A DNA stretch of 64,000 bases from Euonymus europaeus (lineage: Eukaryota; Streptophyta; Magnoliopsida; Celastrales; Celastraceae), in assembly GCA_963580455.1 (NCBI GenBank), contig OY756966.1:25299001-25363000 (forward strand), written 5' to 3'. The position numbers and the translations under genes were made by a program. Every line of letters begins with the position of its first letter. Position 1 is the first letter of the stretch. Under the pieces are notes generated by a model, which did no database searches, was not told where the DNA came from, and saw only the letters and a program-made list of their open reading frames with translations. Shown here piece after piece: positions 49,560 through 63,213 of the stretch.

Positions 49560-52147
49560 CCGTTTACGTAAAGAAAACATAATTCGCGCCTAACTAGGTG
49601 AAACGAGACCTACTAGCCACGAGTTCTGAAATCGAAAACCGAAAGGCCAGGATTGTAGAGCTCGAAAAGTAGTGTGAAATGAAGCTAAAAATCACCGAAT
49701 TCAGAACTCGAAGTCAACGGATATTCATAAAACCATTTACGTAAAAAACCACAATTCGCGGCTAACTACGTGAAACGACACCTACTAGCCACGAGTTCTG
49801 AAATCAAAAACCGAAACGCCAGGATTCTAGAGCTCTAAAAGTAGTGTGAAATCAAGCTAAAAATCACCGAATTCCGAACTCGGAGTGAACGGATATTCAT
49901 AAAACCGTTTACGTAAAAAACCACATTTCGCGCCTAACTATGTGAAACGAGACCTACTAGCCACGAGTTCTGAAATCAAAAACCGAAATGCAAGGATTTT
50001 AGAGCTCGAAAAGTATTGTGAAATCAAGCTAAAAATCACCGAATTCAGAACTCGGAGTCGACGGATATTCATAAAACCGTTTACGTAAAGAAACCGCAAT
50101 TCGCGCCTAACTAGGTGAAACGAGACCTACAAGCCACGAGTTCTGAAATCAAAAACCGAAACGCCAGGATTGTAGAGCTCAAAAAGTAGGGTGAAATCAA
50201 GCAAAAAATCACCGAATTCAGAACTCGGAGTCAACGGATATTCATAAAACCGTTTACGTAAAGAAACCACATTTCGCGCCTAACTAGATTAAACGAGACC
50301 TACTAGCCACGAGTTCTGAAATCAAAATCCGAAAAGCCAGGATTGTAGAGCTCGAAAAGTAGTTTGAAATCAAGCTAAAAATCACCGAATTCAGAACTCG
50401 GAGTCAACGGATATTCATAAAACCGTTTACGTAAAAAACCAGAATTCGCGACTAACTAGGTGAAACGATACCTACTAGCCACGAGTTCTGAAATCAAAAA
50501 CCGAAACGCTAAGATTCTAGAGCTCTAAAAGTAGTGTGAAATCAAGCTAAAAATCACCGAATTCAGAACTCGGAGTCAACAGATTTTCATAAAACCGTTT
50601 ACGTAAAGAAACCACATTTCGCGCCTAACTAGGTGAAACGAGACCTACTAGCCACGAGTTCTGAAATCAAAAACCGGAATGCCAGGATTGTGGAGCTCAA
50701 AAAGTAGTGTGAAATCAAACTAAAAATCACCGAATTCAGAACTCGGAGTCAACGGATATTCATAAAACCGTTTACGTAAAGAAACCACATTTCTCGGCTA
50801 ACTAGGTGAAACGAGACCTGCTAGCCACGAGTTCTGAAATCAAAAACCAAAAAGCCAAGATTGTGGAGCACGAAAATTAGTGTGAAATCAAGCTAAAAAT
50901 CACCGAATTCAAACCCCGGAGTCAACGGATATTCATAAAACCGTTTACGTAAAAAACCACAATTCGCGGCTCACTACGTGAAACGAGACCTACTAGCCAC
51001 GAGTTCTGAAATCAAAAACCGAAAAGCCAGGATTCTAGAGCTCTAAAAGTAGTGTGCAATCAAGCTAAAAATCACCGAATTCAGAAGTCGGAGTCAACGG
51101 ATATTCATAAAACTGTTTACGTAAAAACCCACATTTCGCGCCTAACTAGGTGAAACGAGACCTACTAGCCACGAGTTCTGAAATCAAAAACCGAAACGCC
51201 AGGATTGTAGAGCTCAAAAAGTAGGGTGAAATCAAGCAAAAAATCACCGAATTCAGAACTCGGAGTCAACGGATATTCATAAAACCGTTTACGTAAAGAA
51301 ACCACATTTCGCGCCTAACTAGATTAAACGAGACCTACTAGCCACGAGTTCTGAAATCAAAATCCGAAAAGCCAGGATTCTAGAGCTCTAAAAGTAGTGT
51401 GCAATCAAGCTAAAAATCACCGAATTCAGAAGTCGGAGTCAACGGATATTCATAAAACTGTTTACGTAAAAACCCACATTTCGCGCCTAACTATGTGAAA
51501 CGTGACCTACTAGCCATGAGTTCTGAAATCAAAAACCGAAATGCAAGGATTTTAGAGCTCGAAAAGTAGTGTGAAATCAAGCTAAAAATCACCGAATTCA
51601 GAACTCGGAGTTAACGGATATTCATAAAACCGTTTACGTAAAGAAACCATATTACGCGCCTAACTAGGTGAAACGAGACCTACTAACCAAGAGTTCTGAA
51701 ATCAAAAACCAAAATGCCAGGATTGTAGAGCTCGAAAAGTAGTGTGAAATCAAGCAAAAAATCACCGAATTCAGAACTCGGAGTCAACGGATATTCATAA
51801 AACCGTTTACTTAAAGAAACCGCAATTCGCGCCTAACTAGGTGAAACGAGACCTACTAGCCACGAGTTCTGAAATCAAAATCCGAAATGCCAGGATTTTA
51901 GAGCTCGAAAAGTAGTGTGAGATCAAGCTAAAAATTACCGAATTCAGAACTCGGAGTCATCAGATATTCATAAAACCGTTTACGTAAAGAAACCACAATT
52001 CGCGGCTAACTAGGTGAAACGAGACCTACTAGCCACGAGTTCCGAAATCAAAAACCGAAACTCCAGGATTGTAGAGATCGAAAAGTAGTGTGAAATCAAG
52101 CTAAAAATCACCGAATTCAGAACTCGGAGTCAACGGATATTCATAAA
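49560..52147 (+). repeat. Fifteen-unit mixed segment
   Basis: Begins as a further V-W-X-Y series (49560 on), then plain units, a T variant (about 50762, CCAAAAAGCCAAGATTGTGGAGCACG), and an internal duplication. GATTCTAGAGCTC...GTGTGCAATC with GAATTCAGAAGTCGG and ACTGTTTACGTAAAAACCC occurs near 51025-51130 and again near 51378-51475, two units (about 345 bp) apart. Confidence 0.75.
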
Positions 52148-53704
52148 ACCGTTTACGTAAAGAATCCACAATTTGCGGCTAACTAGGTGAAACGAGACCT
52201 ACTAGCCACGAGTTCTGAAATCAAAAACCGAAATTCCAGGATTTTAGAGCTCGAAAAGTAGTGTGAGATCAAGCTAAAAATTACCGAATTCAGAACTCGG
52301 AGTCATCAGATATTCATAAAACCGTTTATGTAAAGAAACCACATTTCGCGCCTAACTAGATGAAACGAGACCTACTAGCCACGAGTTCTGAAATCAAAAT
52401 CCGAAATGCCAGGATTGTAGAGCTCAAAAAGTAGTGTGAAATCAAGCTAAAAATCACCGAATTCAGAACTCGGAGTCAACGGATATTCATAAAACCGTTT
52501 ACGTAAAGAAACCACATTTCGCGCCTAACTAGGTGAAACGGGACCTACTAGCCACCGAGTTCTGAAATCAAAAACTGAAATGCCAGAATTGTAGAGCTCG
52601 AAAAGTAGTGTAAAATCAAGCTAAAAATCACCGAATTCAGAACTTGGAGTCAACGGATATTCATAAAACCGTTTACGTAAAGAAATCACATTTCGCGCCT
52701 AACTAGGTGAAGCGAGACCTACAAGCCACGAGTTCTGAAATCAAAAACCGAAATGTCAGGATTGTAGAGCTCGAAAAGTATTGTGAAATCAAGCTAAAAA
52801 TCACCGAATTCAGAACTCGAAGTCAACGGATATTCATAAAACCGTTTACATAAAGAAACCACATTTCTCGCCTTACTAGGTGAAATGAGACCTACTAGCC
52901 ACGATTTCTTAAATCAAAAACCGAAATGACAGGATTGTAGAGCTCAAAAATTAGTGTGAAATCAAGCAAAAAATCACCGAATTCAGAACTCGGAGTCAAC
53001 GGATATCATAAAACCGTTTACGTAAAGAAACCGCAATTCGCGCCTAACTAGATGAAACGAGACCTACAAGCCACGAGTTCTGAAATCAAAAACCGAAACG
53101 CCAGGATTGTAGAGCTCGAAAAGTAGTGTGAAATCAAGCTAAAAATCACCGAATTCAGAACTAGGAGTCAACGGATATTCATAAAACTGTTTACGTAAAG
53201 AAACCGCAATTCGCGCCTAACTAGGTGAAACGAGACCTACTAGCCACGAGTTTTGAAATCAAAATCCAAAAGGCCAGGATTGTAGAGCTCGAAAAGTAGT
53301 GTTAAATCAAGCTAAAAATCACCGAATTCAGAACTCGGAGTCAACGGATTTTCATAAAACCGTTTACGTAAAGAAACCGCAATTCGCGCCTAACAAGGTG
53401 AAACGAGACCTACTAGCCACGAGTTCTGAAATCAAAATCCGAAACGCCAGGATTCTAGAACTCAAAAAGTAGTGTGAAATCAAGCTAAAAATCACCGAAT
53501 TCAGAATTCGGAGTCAACGGATATTCATAAAACCGTTTACGTAAAGAAACCGCAATTCGCGCCTAACTAGGTGAAACGAGACCTACAAGCCACGAGTTCT
53601 GAAATCAAAAACCGAAATTCCAGGATTGTAGAGCTCGAAAAGTAGTGTGAAATCAAGCTAAAAATCACCGAATTCAGAACTCGGAGTCAACGGATATTCA
53701 TAAA
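52148..53704 (+). repeat. 9-unit higher-order repeat, copy 1 (1557 bp)
   Basis: Opens with TAAAGAATCCACAATTTGCGG. It contains GTTTATGTAAAG, CCACCGAG...AGAATTGTAG, AATCACATTT...GGTGAAGCGAG (52668), CACGATTTCTTAAATC, CTAGGAGTC, and GTTTTGAAATC...CCAAAAGGCC...GTGTTAAATC. All recur at +1557 bp. One base is missing in GGATATCATAAAACC near 53005, against GGATATTCAT in copy 2. Confidence 0.9.
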
Positions 53705-55262
53705 ACCGTTTACGTAAAGAATCCACAATTTGCGGCTAACTAGGTGAAACGAGACCTACTAGCCACGAGTTCTGAAATCAAAAACCGAAATGCCAGGATT
53801 TTAGAGCTCGAAAAGTAGTGTGAGATCAAGCTAAAAATTACCGAATTCAGAACTCGGAGTCATCAGATATTCATAAAACCGTTTATGTAAAGAAACCACA
53901 TTTCGCGCCTAACTAGATGAAACGAGACCTACTAGCCACGAGTTCTGAAATCAAAATCCGAAATGCCAGGATTGTAGAGCTCAAAAAGTAGTGTGAAATC
54001 AAGCTTAAAATCACCGAATTCAGAACTCGGAGTCAACGGATATTCATAAAACCGTTTACGTAAAGAAACCACATTTCGCGCCTAACTAGGTGAAACGGGA
54101 CCTACTAGCCACCGAGTTCTGAAATCAAAAACTGAAACGCCAGAATTGTAGAGCTCGAAAAGTAGTGTGAAATCAAGCTAAAAATCACCGAATTCAGAAC
54201 TTGGAGTCAACGGATATTCATAAAACCGTTTACGTAAAGAAATCACATTTCGCGCCTAACTAGGTGAAGCGAGACCTACAAGCCACGAGTTCTGAAATCA
54301 AAAACCGAAATGTCAGGATTGTAGAGCTCGAAAAGTAGTGTGAAATCAAGCTAAAAATCACCGAATTCAGAACTCGAAGTCAACGGATATTCATAAAACC
54401 GTTTACATAAAGAAACCACATTTCTCGGCTTACTAGGTGAAATGAGACCTACTAGCCACGATTTCTTAAATCAAAAACCGAAATGACAGGATTGTAGAGC
54501 TCAAAAATTAGTGTGAAATCAAGCAAAAAATCACCGAATTCAGAACTCGGAGTCAACGGATATTCATAAAACCGTTTACGTAAAGAAACCGCAATTCGCG
54601 CCTAACTAGATGAAACGAGACCTACAAGCCACGAGTTCTGAAATCAAAAACCGAAACGCCAGGATTGTAGAGCTCGAAAAGTAGTGTGAAATCAAGCTAA
54701 AAATCACCGAATTCAGAACTAGGAGTCAACGGATATTCATAAAACCGTTTACGTAAAGAAACCGCAATTCGCGCCTAACTAGGTGAAACGAGACCTACTA
54801 GCCACGAGTTTTGAAATCAAAATCCAAAAGGCCAGGATTGTAGAGCTCGAAAAGTAGTGTTAAATCAAGCTAAAAATCACCGAATTCAGAACTCGGAGTC
54901 AACGGATTTTCATAAAACCGTTTACGTAAAGAAACCGCAATTCGCGACTAACAAGGTGAAACGAGACCTACTAGCCACGAGTTCTGAAATCAAAATCCGA
55001 AATGCCAGGATTCTAGAGCTCGAAAAGTAGTGTGAAATCAAGCTAAAAATCACCGAATTCAGAACTCGGAGTCAACGGATATTCATAAAACCGTTTACGT
55101 AAAGAAACCGCAATTCGCGCCTAACTAGGTGAAACGAGACCTACAAGCCACGAGTTCTGAAATCAAAAACCAAAATGCCAGGATTGTAGAGCTCGAAAAG
55201 TAGTGCGAAATCAAGCTAAAAATCACCGAATTCAGAACTCGGAGTCAACAGATATTCATAAA
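53705..55262 (+). repeat. 9-unit higher-order repeat, copy 2
   Basis: The same unit order as 52148-53704, with a few private changes (AAGCTTAAAATC near 54001, CGACTAACAAGG near 54953). The copies agree for nine units, making this a clear large tandem duplication. Confidence 0.9.
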
Positions 55263-55435
55263 ACCGTTTACGTAAAGAAACCACAATTCGCGCCTAACTA
55301 GGTGAAACGAGACCTACTAGCCACGAGTTCTGAAATCAAAATCCGAAAAGCCAGGATTGTAGAGCTCGAAAAGTAGTGTGAAATCAAGCTAAAAATCACC
55401 GAATTCAGAACTCGGAGTCAACGGATATTCATAAA
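55263..55435 (+). repeat. Single unit between the 9-unit repeat and the next cluster
   Basis: A near-consensus unit with CACAATTCGCGCCTAACTAGG and AATCCGAAAAGCC. Nothing else is distinctive. Confidence 0.6.
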
Positions 55436-55954
55436 ACCGTTTACGTAAAGAAACCACAATTCGCGGCTAACTAGGTGAAACGAGACGTACTAGCCACGAG
55501 TTTTGAAATCAAAATCCAAAAGGCCAGGATTGTAGAGCTCGAAAAGTAGTGTTAAATCAAGCTAAAAATCACCGAATTCAGAACTCGGAGTCAACGGATT
55601 TTCATAAAACCGTTTACGTAAAGAAACCGCAATTCGCGCCTAACTAGGTGAAACGAGACCTACTAGCCACGAGTTTTGAAATCAAAATCCAAAAGGCCAG
55701 GATTGTAGAGCTCGAAAAGTAGTGTTAAATCAAGCTAAAAATCACCGAATTCAGAACTAGGAGTCAACGGATATTCATAAAACCGTTTACGTAAAGAAAC
55801 CGCAATTCGCGCCTAACTAGGTGAAACGAGACCTACTAGCCACGAGTTTTGAAATCAAAATCCAAAAGGCCAGGATTGTAGAGCTCGAAAAGTAGTGTTA
55901 AATCAAGCTAAAAATCACCGAATTCAGAACTCGGAGTCAACGGATTTTCATAAA
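55436..55954 (+). repeat. Three adjacent units of one type (single-unit amplification)
   Basis: Units at 55436, 55609 and 55782 all carry CACGAGTTTTGAAATCAAAATCCAAAAGGCC and GTGTTAAATC, the type found singly at about 53192 and 54745. The first has a foreign start (CACAATTCGCGGC...GAGACGTAC). The second and third are close copies apart from CTAGGAGTC against CTCGGAGTC and alternate ATATTC/ATTTTC ends. The pattern fits slippage or crossover by one unit within the last steps of array evolution. Confidence 0.85.
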
Positions 55955-58375
55955 ACCGTTTACGTAAAGAAACCGCAATTCGCGACTAACAAGGTGAAAC
56001 GAGACCTACTAGCCACAAGTTTTGAAATCAAAAACCGAAACGCCAGGATTCTAGAGCTCTAAAAGTAGTGTGCAATCAAGCTAAAAATCACCGAATTCAG
56101 AACTCGGAGTCAACGGATATTCATAAAACCGTTTACCCAAAAAACCACATTTCGCGCCTAACTAGGTGAAACGTGACCTACTAGCCACGAGTTCTGAAAT
56201 CAAAAACCGAAATGCAAGGATTTTAGAGCTCAAAAAGTAGTGTGAAATCAAGCTAAAAATCACCGAATTCAGAACTCGGAGTCAACGGATATTCATAAAA
56301 CCGTTTACGTAAAGAAACCACATTTCGCGCCTAACTAGGTGAAACGAGACCTACTAGCCACGAGTTCTGAAATCAAAATCCGAAATGCCAGGATTGTAGA
56401 GCTCGAAAGGTAGTGTGAAATCAAGCTAAAAATCACCGAATTCAGAACTCAGAGTCAACGGATATTCATAAAACCGTTTACGTAAAGAAACCGCAATTCG
56501 CGCTTAACTAGGTGAAACGAGACCTACAAGCCACGAGTTCTGAAATCAAAAACCGAAACGCCAGGATTGTAGAGCTCGAAACGTAGTGTGAAATCAAGCT
56601 AAAAATCACCGAATTCAGAACTCGGAGTCAACGGATATTCATAAAACCGTTTACGTAAAGAAACCACATTTCGCGCCTAACTAGGTGAAACGAGACCTAC
56701 TAGCCACGAGTTCTGAAATCAAAAACCGAAATGCCAGGATTGTAGAGCTCGAAAAGTAGTGTGAAATCAAGCTAAAAATCACCGAATTTAGAACTCGGAG
56801 TCAATGGATATTCATAAAACTGTTTACGTAAAGAAACCACATTTCGCGCCTAACTAGGTGAAATGAGACCTACTAGCCACGAGTTCTGAAATCAAAAACC
56901 GAAATGCAAGGATTTTAGAGCTCGAAAAGTAGTGTGAAATCAAGCAAAAAATCACCGAATTCAGAACTCGGAGTCAACGGATATTCATAAAACCGTTTAC
57001 GTAAAGAAACCACATTTCGCGCCTAACTAGATGAAACGAGACCTACTAGCCACGAGTTCTGAAATCAAAATCCGAAACCCCAGGATTGTAGAGCTCGAAA
57101 AGTAGTGTGAAATCAAGCTAAAAATCACCGAATTCAGAACTCGGAGTCAACGGATATTCATAAAACCGTTTACGTAAAGAAACCGCAATTCGCGCCTAAC
57201 TAGGTGAAACGAGACCTGCTAGCCACGAGTTCTGAAATCAAAATCCGAAACGCCAGGATTGTAGAGCTCGAAAAGTAGTTTGAAATCAGGCTAAAAATCA
57301 CCGAATTCAGAACTCGGAGTCAACGGATATTTATAAAACCGTTTACGGAAAGAAACCGCAATTCGCGCCTAACTAGGTGAAACGAGACCAACAAGCCACG
57401 AGTTCTGAAATAAAAAACCGAAATGCAAGGATTTTAGAGCTCGAAAAGTAGTTTGAAATCAAGCTAAAAATCACCGAATTCAGAACTCGGAGTAAACGGA
57501 TATTCATAAAACCGTTTACGTAAAGAAACCACAATTCGCGGCTAACTAGGTGAAACGAGACCTACTAGCCACGAGATCTGAAGTCAAAAACTGAAACGCC
57601 AGGATTGTAGAGCATGAAAAGTAGTGTGAAATCAAGCTAAAAATCAGCAAATTCAGAACTCGGAGTCAACGGATATTCATAAAACCGTTTACGTAAAGAA
57701 ACCGCAATTCGCGCCTAACTAGTTGAAACGAGACCTACAAGCCACGAGTTCGGAAATCGAAAACCGAAATGCCAGGATTGTAGAGCTCGAAAAGTAGTGT
57801 GAAATCAAGCAAAAAATCTCCGAATTCAGAACTCGGAGTCAACGGATATTCATAAAACCGTTTATGTAAAGAAACCACATTTCGCGCCTAACTAGATGAA
57901 ACAAGACCTACTAGCCACGAGTTCTGAAATAAAAAACTGAAATGCCAGGATTGTAGAGCTCGAAAAGTAGTGTGAAATCAAGCTAAAAATCACCGAATTC
58001 AGAACTCGGAGTCAACGGATATTCATAAAACCGTTTACGTAATGAAACCACATTTCGCGCCTAACTAGGTGAAACGAGACCTACTAGCCACGAGTTCTGA
58101 AATCAAAAACTGAAATGCCAGGATTGTAGAGCTCGAAAATTAGTGTGAAATCAAGCTAAAAATCAGCGAATTCAGAACTCGGAGTCAACGGATATTCATA
58201 AAACCGTTTACGTAAAGAAATCACATTTCGCGCCTAACTAGGTGAAACGCTAAGTACTAGCCACGAGTTCTGAAATCAAAAACCGAAACGCCAGGATTGT
58301 AGATCTCGAAAAGTAGTGTGATATTTAGCTAAAAATCACCGAATTCAGAACTCGGAGTCAACAGATATTCATAAA
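55955..58375 (+). repeat. Fourteen-unit segment of near-consensus units, no clear higher-order period
   Basis: Types are mixed. Noted variants: TTTACCCAAAAAACC near 56139, GTTTACGGAAAG near 57350, GAGATCTGAAGTC near 57573, GAGCATG near 57611, GTAATGAAACC near 58040 and GAAACGCTAAGTAC near 58247. GTGATATTTAGC near 58318 replaces GTGAAATCAAGC. No block of three or more units repeats tandemly within it that I could see. Confidence 0.65.
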
Positions 58376-59758
58376 ACCGTTTACGTAAAGAAACCACATT
58401 TCGTGCCTAACTAGGTGAAATGAGACCTACTAGCCACGAGTTCTGAAATCAAAAACCGAAACTCCAGGATTGTAGAGCTCGAAAAGTAGTGTGAAATCAA
58501 GCAAAAAATCACCGAATTCAGAACTCGGAGTCAACGGATATTCATAAAACCGTTTACGTAAAGAAACCACATTTCGCGCCCAACTAGATGAAACGAGACC
58601 TACTAGCCACGAGTTTTGAAATCAAAATCCGAAACGCCAGGATTGTAGAGCTCGAAAAGTAGTGTGAAATCAAGCTAAAAATCACCGAATTCAGAACTCG
58701 GAGTCAACGGATATTCATAAAACCATTTACGTAAAGAAACCGCAATTCGCGCCTAACTAGGTGAAACGAGACCTACAAGCCACGAGTTCGGAAATCGAAA
58801 ACCGAAATGCCAGGATTGTAGAGCTCGAAAAGTAGTGTGAAATCAAGCAAAAAATCTCCGAATTCAGAACTCGGAGTCAACGGATATTCATAAAACCGTT
58901 TATGTAAAGAAACCACATTTCGCGCCTAACTAGATGAAACGAGACCTACTAGCCACGAGTTCTGAAATCAAAATCCGAAACGCCAGGATTGTAGAGCTCA
59001 AAAAGTAGTTTTAAATCAAGCTAAAAATCACCGAATTCAGAACTCGGAGTCAACGGATATTCATAAAACCGTTTACGTAAAAAACCACAATTTGCGGCTA
59101 ACTAGGTGAAACGAGACCTACTAGCCAAGAGTTCTGAAATCAAAAACCGAAACGCTAGGATTCTAGAGCTCTAAAAGTAGTGTGAAATCAAGCTAAAAAT
59201 CACCGAATCTAGAACTCGGAGTCAACGGATATTCATAAAACCGTTTACGTAAAGAAACCACAATTCGTGGCTAACTAGGTGAAACAATACCTACTAGCCA
59301 CGAGTTCTGAAATCAAAAACCGAAATGCCAGGATTGTAGAGCTCAAAAAGTAGTGTGAGATCAAGCTAAAAATTACCGAATTCAGAACTCGGAGTCAACA
59401 GATATTCATAAAACCGTTTACGTAAAGAAACCGCAATTCGCGCCTAACTAGGTGAAACGAGACCTACAAGCCACGAGTTCGGAAATCGAAAACCAAAACG
59501 CCAGGATTGTAGAGCTCGAAAAGTAGTGTGAAATCAAGCAAAAAATCTCCGAATTCAGAACTCGGAGTCAACGGATATTCATAAAACCGTTTATGTAAAG
59601 AAACCACATTTCGCACCTAACTAGATGAAACGAGACCTACTAGCCACGAGTTCTGAAATCAAAATCCGAAACGCCAGGATTGTAGAGCTCAAAAAGTAGT
59701 TTTAAATCAAGCTAAAAATCACCGAATTCAGAACTCGGAGTCAACAGATATTCATAAA
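58376..59758 (+). repeat. 8-unit higher-order repeat, copy 1 (1383 bp)
   Basis: Units: TTTCGTGCC/GAAATGAG (58376); CGCCCAACTAGATG...GTTTTG (58549); CCATTTACG...GTTCGGAAATCG; GTTTATG...GTAGTTTTAAATC; GTAAAAAACC/ATTTGCGG...CCAAGAG; CGTGGCTAACTAGG...GAAACAATACC (59240); a second GTTCGGAAATCG unit; and GTTTATG...CGCACC. The order restarts at 59759. Confidence 0.88.
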
Positions 59759-60795
59759 ACCGTTTACGTAAAGAAACCACATTTCACGCCTAACTAGGTG
59801 AAATGAGACCTACTAGCCACGAGTTCTGAAATCAAAAACCGAAACTCCAGGATTGTAGAGCTCGAAAAGTAGTGTGAAATCAAGCAAAAAATCACCGAAT
59901 TCAGAACTCGGAGTCAACGGATATTCATAAAACCGTTTACGTAAAGAAACCACATTTCGCGCCCAACTAGATGAAACGAGACCTACTAGCCACGAGTTTT
60001 GAAATCAAAATCCGAAACGCCAGGATTGTAGAGCTCGAAAAGTAGTGTGAAATCAAGCTAAAAATCACCGAATTCAGAACTCGGAGTCAACGGATATTCA
60101 TAAAACCATTTACGTAAAGAAAACGCAATTCGCGCCTAACTAGGTGAAACGAGACCTACAAGCCACGAGTTCGGAAATCGAAAACCAAAACGCCAAGATT
60201 GTAGAGCTCGAAAAGTAGTGTGAAATCAAACAAAAAATCTCCGAATTCAGAACTCGGAGTCAACGGATATTCATAAAACCGTTTATGTAAAGAAACCACA
60301 TTTCGCACCTAACTAGATGAAACGAGACCTACTAGCCACGAGTTCTGAAATCAAAATCCGAAACGCCAGGATTGTAGAGCTCAAAAAGTAGTTTTAAATC
60401 AAGCTAAAAATCACCGAATTCAGAACTCGGAGTCAACGGATATTCATAAAACCGTTTACGTAAAAAACCACAATTTGCGGCTAACTAGGTGAAACGAGAC
60501 CTACTAGCCAAGAGTTCTGAAATCAAAAACCGAAACGCTAGGATTTTAGAGCTCTAAAAGTATTGTGAAATCAAGCTAAAAATCACCGAATCTAGAACTC
60601 GGAGTCAACGGATATTCATAAAACCGTTTACGTAAAGAAACCACAATTCGTGGCTAACTAGGTGAAACAATACCTACTAGCCACGAGTTCTGAAATCAAA
60701 AACCGAAATGCCAGGATTGTAGAGCTCGAAAAGTGGTGTGAGATCAAGCTAAAAATTACCTAATTCAGAACTCGGAGTCAACAGATATTCATAAA
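59759..60795 (+). repeat. 8-unit family, copy 2 (six units)
   Basis: Starts with TTTCACGCC/GAAATGAG, then follows copy 1 through the GAAACAATACC unit at 60623. It is two units shorter before the next restart at 60796 (1037 bp). GAAAACGCAATTCG near 60120 is a private change from GAAACCGCAATTCG. Confidence 0.85.
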
Positions 60796-61832
60796 ACCGT
60801 TTACGTAAAGAAACCACATTTCGCGCCCAACTAGATGAAACGAGACCTACTAGCCACGAGTTCTGAAATCAAAATCCGAAACTCCAGGATTGTAGAGCTC
60901 GAAAAGTAGTGTGAAATCAAGCAAAAAATCACCGAATTCAGAACTCGGAGTCAACGGATATTCATAAAACCGTTTACGTAAAGAAACCACATTTCGCGCC
61001 CAACTAGATGAAACGAGACCTACTAGCCACGAGTTCTGAAATCAAAATCCGAAACACCAGGATTGTAGAGCTCGAAAAGTAGTGTGAAATCAAGCTAAAA
61101 ATCACCGAATTCAGAACTCGGAGTCAACGGATATTCATAAAACCATTTACGTAAAGAAACCGCAATTCGCGCCTAACTAGGTGAAACGAGACCTACAAGC
61201 CACGAGTTCGGAAATCGAAAACCGAAATGCCAGGATTGTAGAGCCCGAAAAGTAGTGTGAAATCAAGCAAAAAATCTCCGAATTCAGAACTCGGAGTCAA
61301 CGGATATTCATAAAACCGTTTACGTAAAGAAACCACATTTCGCGCCTAACTAGATGAAACGAGACCTACTAGCCACGAGTTCTGAAATCAAAATCCGAAA
61401 CGCCAGGATTGTAGAGCTCAAAAAGTAGTTTTAAATCAAGCTAAAAATCACCGAATTCAGAACTCGGAGTCAACGGATATTCATAAAACCGTTTACGTAA
61501 AAAACCACAATTTGCGGCTAACTAGGTGAAACGAGACCTACTAGCCAAGAGTTCTGAAATCAAAAACTGAATAGCTAGGATTCTAGAGCTCTAAAAGTAG
61601 TGTGAAATCAAGCTAAAAATCACCGAATCTAGAACTCGGAGTCAACGGATATTCATAAAACCGTTTACGTAAAGAAACCACAATTCGCGGCTAACTAGGT
61701 GAAACGATACCTACTAGCCACGAGTTCTGAAATCAAAATCCGAAATGCCAAGATTGTAGAGCTCGAAAAGTAGTGTGAAATCAAGCAAAAAATCACCGAA
61801 TTCAGAACTCGGAGTCAACGGATATTCATAAA
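60796..61832 (+). repeat. 8-unit family, copy 3 (six units, 1037 bp)
   Basis: Third run of the same order. It shows AGAGCCCG near 61241, CTGAATAGCTAGG near 61568 and GAAACGATACC (61660) where the earlier copies have GAAACAATACC. The last form is closer to the GAAACGAGACC consensus. Confidence 0.85.
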
Positions 61833-63213
61833 ACGGTTTACATAAAAAACCACATTTCGCGCCTATCTAGGTGAAACGAGACCTACTAGCCGCGAGTTCT
61901 GAAATCAAAATCCAAAACACCAGGATTTTAGAGCTCGAAAAGTAGTTCGAAATCAAGCTAAAAATCACCGAATTCAGAAATCGGAGTCAACGGATATTCA
62001 TAAAACCGTTTACGTAAAAAACCACAATTCGCGGCTAACTAGGTGAAACGAGACCTACTAGCCACGAGTTCTGAAATCAAAAACCGAAACGCTAGGATTC
62101 TAGAGCTCTAAAAGTAGTGTGAAATCAAGCTAAAAATCACCGAATTCAGAACTCGGAGTCAACGGATATTCATAAAACCGTTTACGTAAAAAACCACAAT
62201 TCGCGGCTAACTAGGTGAAACGAGACCTACTAGCCACGAGTTCTGAAATCAAAAACCGAAATGCTAGGATTCTAGAGCTCTAAAAGTAGTGTGAAATCAA
62301 GCTAAAAATCACCGAATTCAGAACTCGGAGTCAACGGATATTCATAAAACCGTTTACGTAAAGAAACCACATTTCGCGCCTAACTAGGTGAAACGAGACC
62401 TACAAGCCACGAGTTCTGAAATCAAAAAACGAAACGACAGGATTGTAGAGCTCGAAAAGTAGTGTGAAATCAAACTAAAAATAACCAAATTCAGAACTCG
62501 GAGTCAACGGATATTCATAAAACCGTTTACGTAAAAAACCACAATTCGCGGCTAACTACGTGAAACTAGACCTACTAGCCACGAGTTCTGAAATCAAAAA
62601 CCGAAACACTAGGATTCTAGAGCTCTAAAAGTAGTGTGCAATCAAGCTAAAAATCACCGAATTCAGAACTCGGAGTCAACGGATATTCATAAAACCGTTT
62701 ACGTAAAGAAACCACATTTCGCGCCCAACTAGATGAAACGAGACCTACTAGCCACGAGTTTTGAAATCAAAATCCGAAACGCCAGGATTGTAGAGCTCGA
62801 AAAGTAGTGTGAAATCAAGCTAAAAATCACCGAATTCAGAACTCGGAGTCAACGGATATTCATAAAACCATTTACGTAAAGAAACCGCAATTCGCGCCTA
62901 ACTAGGTGAAACGAGACCTACAAGCCACGAGTTCTGAAATAAAAAACCGAAACGCCAGGATTGTAGAGCTCGAAAAGTAGTGTGAAATCAAGCAAAAAAT
63001 CTCCGAATTCAGAACTCGGAGTCAATGGATATTCATAAAACCGTTTACGTAAAGAAACCACATTTCGCACCTAACTAGATGAAACGAGACCTACAAGCCA
63101 CGAGTTCTGAAATCAAAAACCGAAATGCCAGGATTGTAGAGCTCAAAAATTAGTGTGAAATCAAGCAAAAAATCACCGAATTCAGAACTCGGAGTCAACG
63201 GAAATTCATAAAA
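61833..63213 (+). repeat. 8-unit higher-order repeat, copy 1 (about 1381 bp)
   Basis: Contains ACGGTTTACATAAAAAACC (61833), then two adjacent GTAAAAAACC/CGCGGCTAACTAGG/GCTAGG...CTAGAGCTCTAAAAG units (62005 and 62177), a plain unit (62349), a CTACGTGAAACTAGACC unit (62522), and three more. The anchors 62005, 62177, 62349 and 62522 recur at 63386, 63558, 63730 and 63903, all 1381 bp on. Confidence 0.85.
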
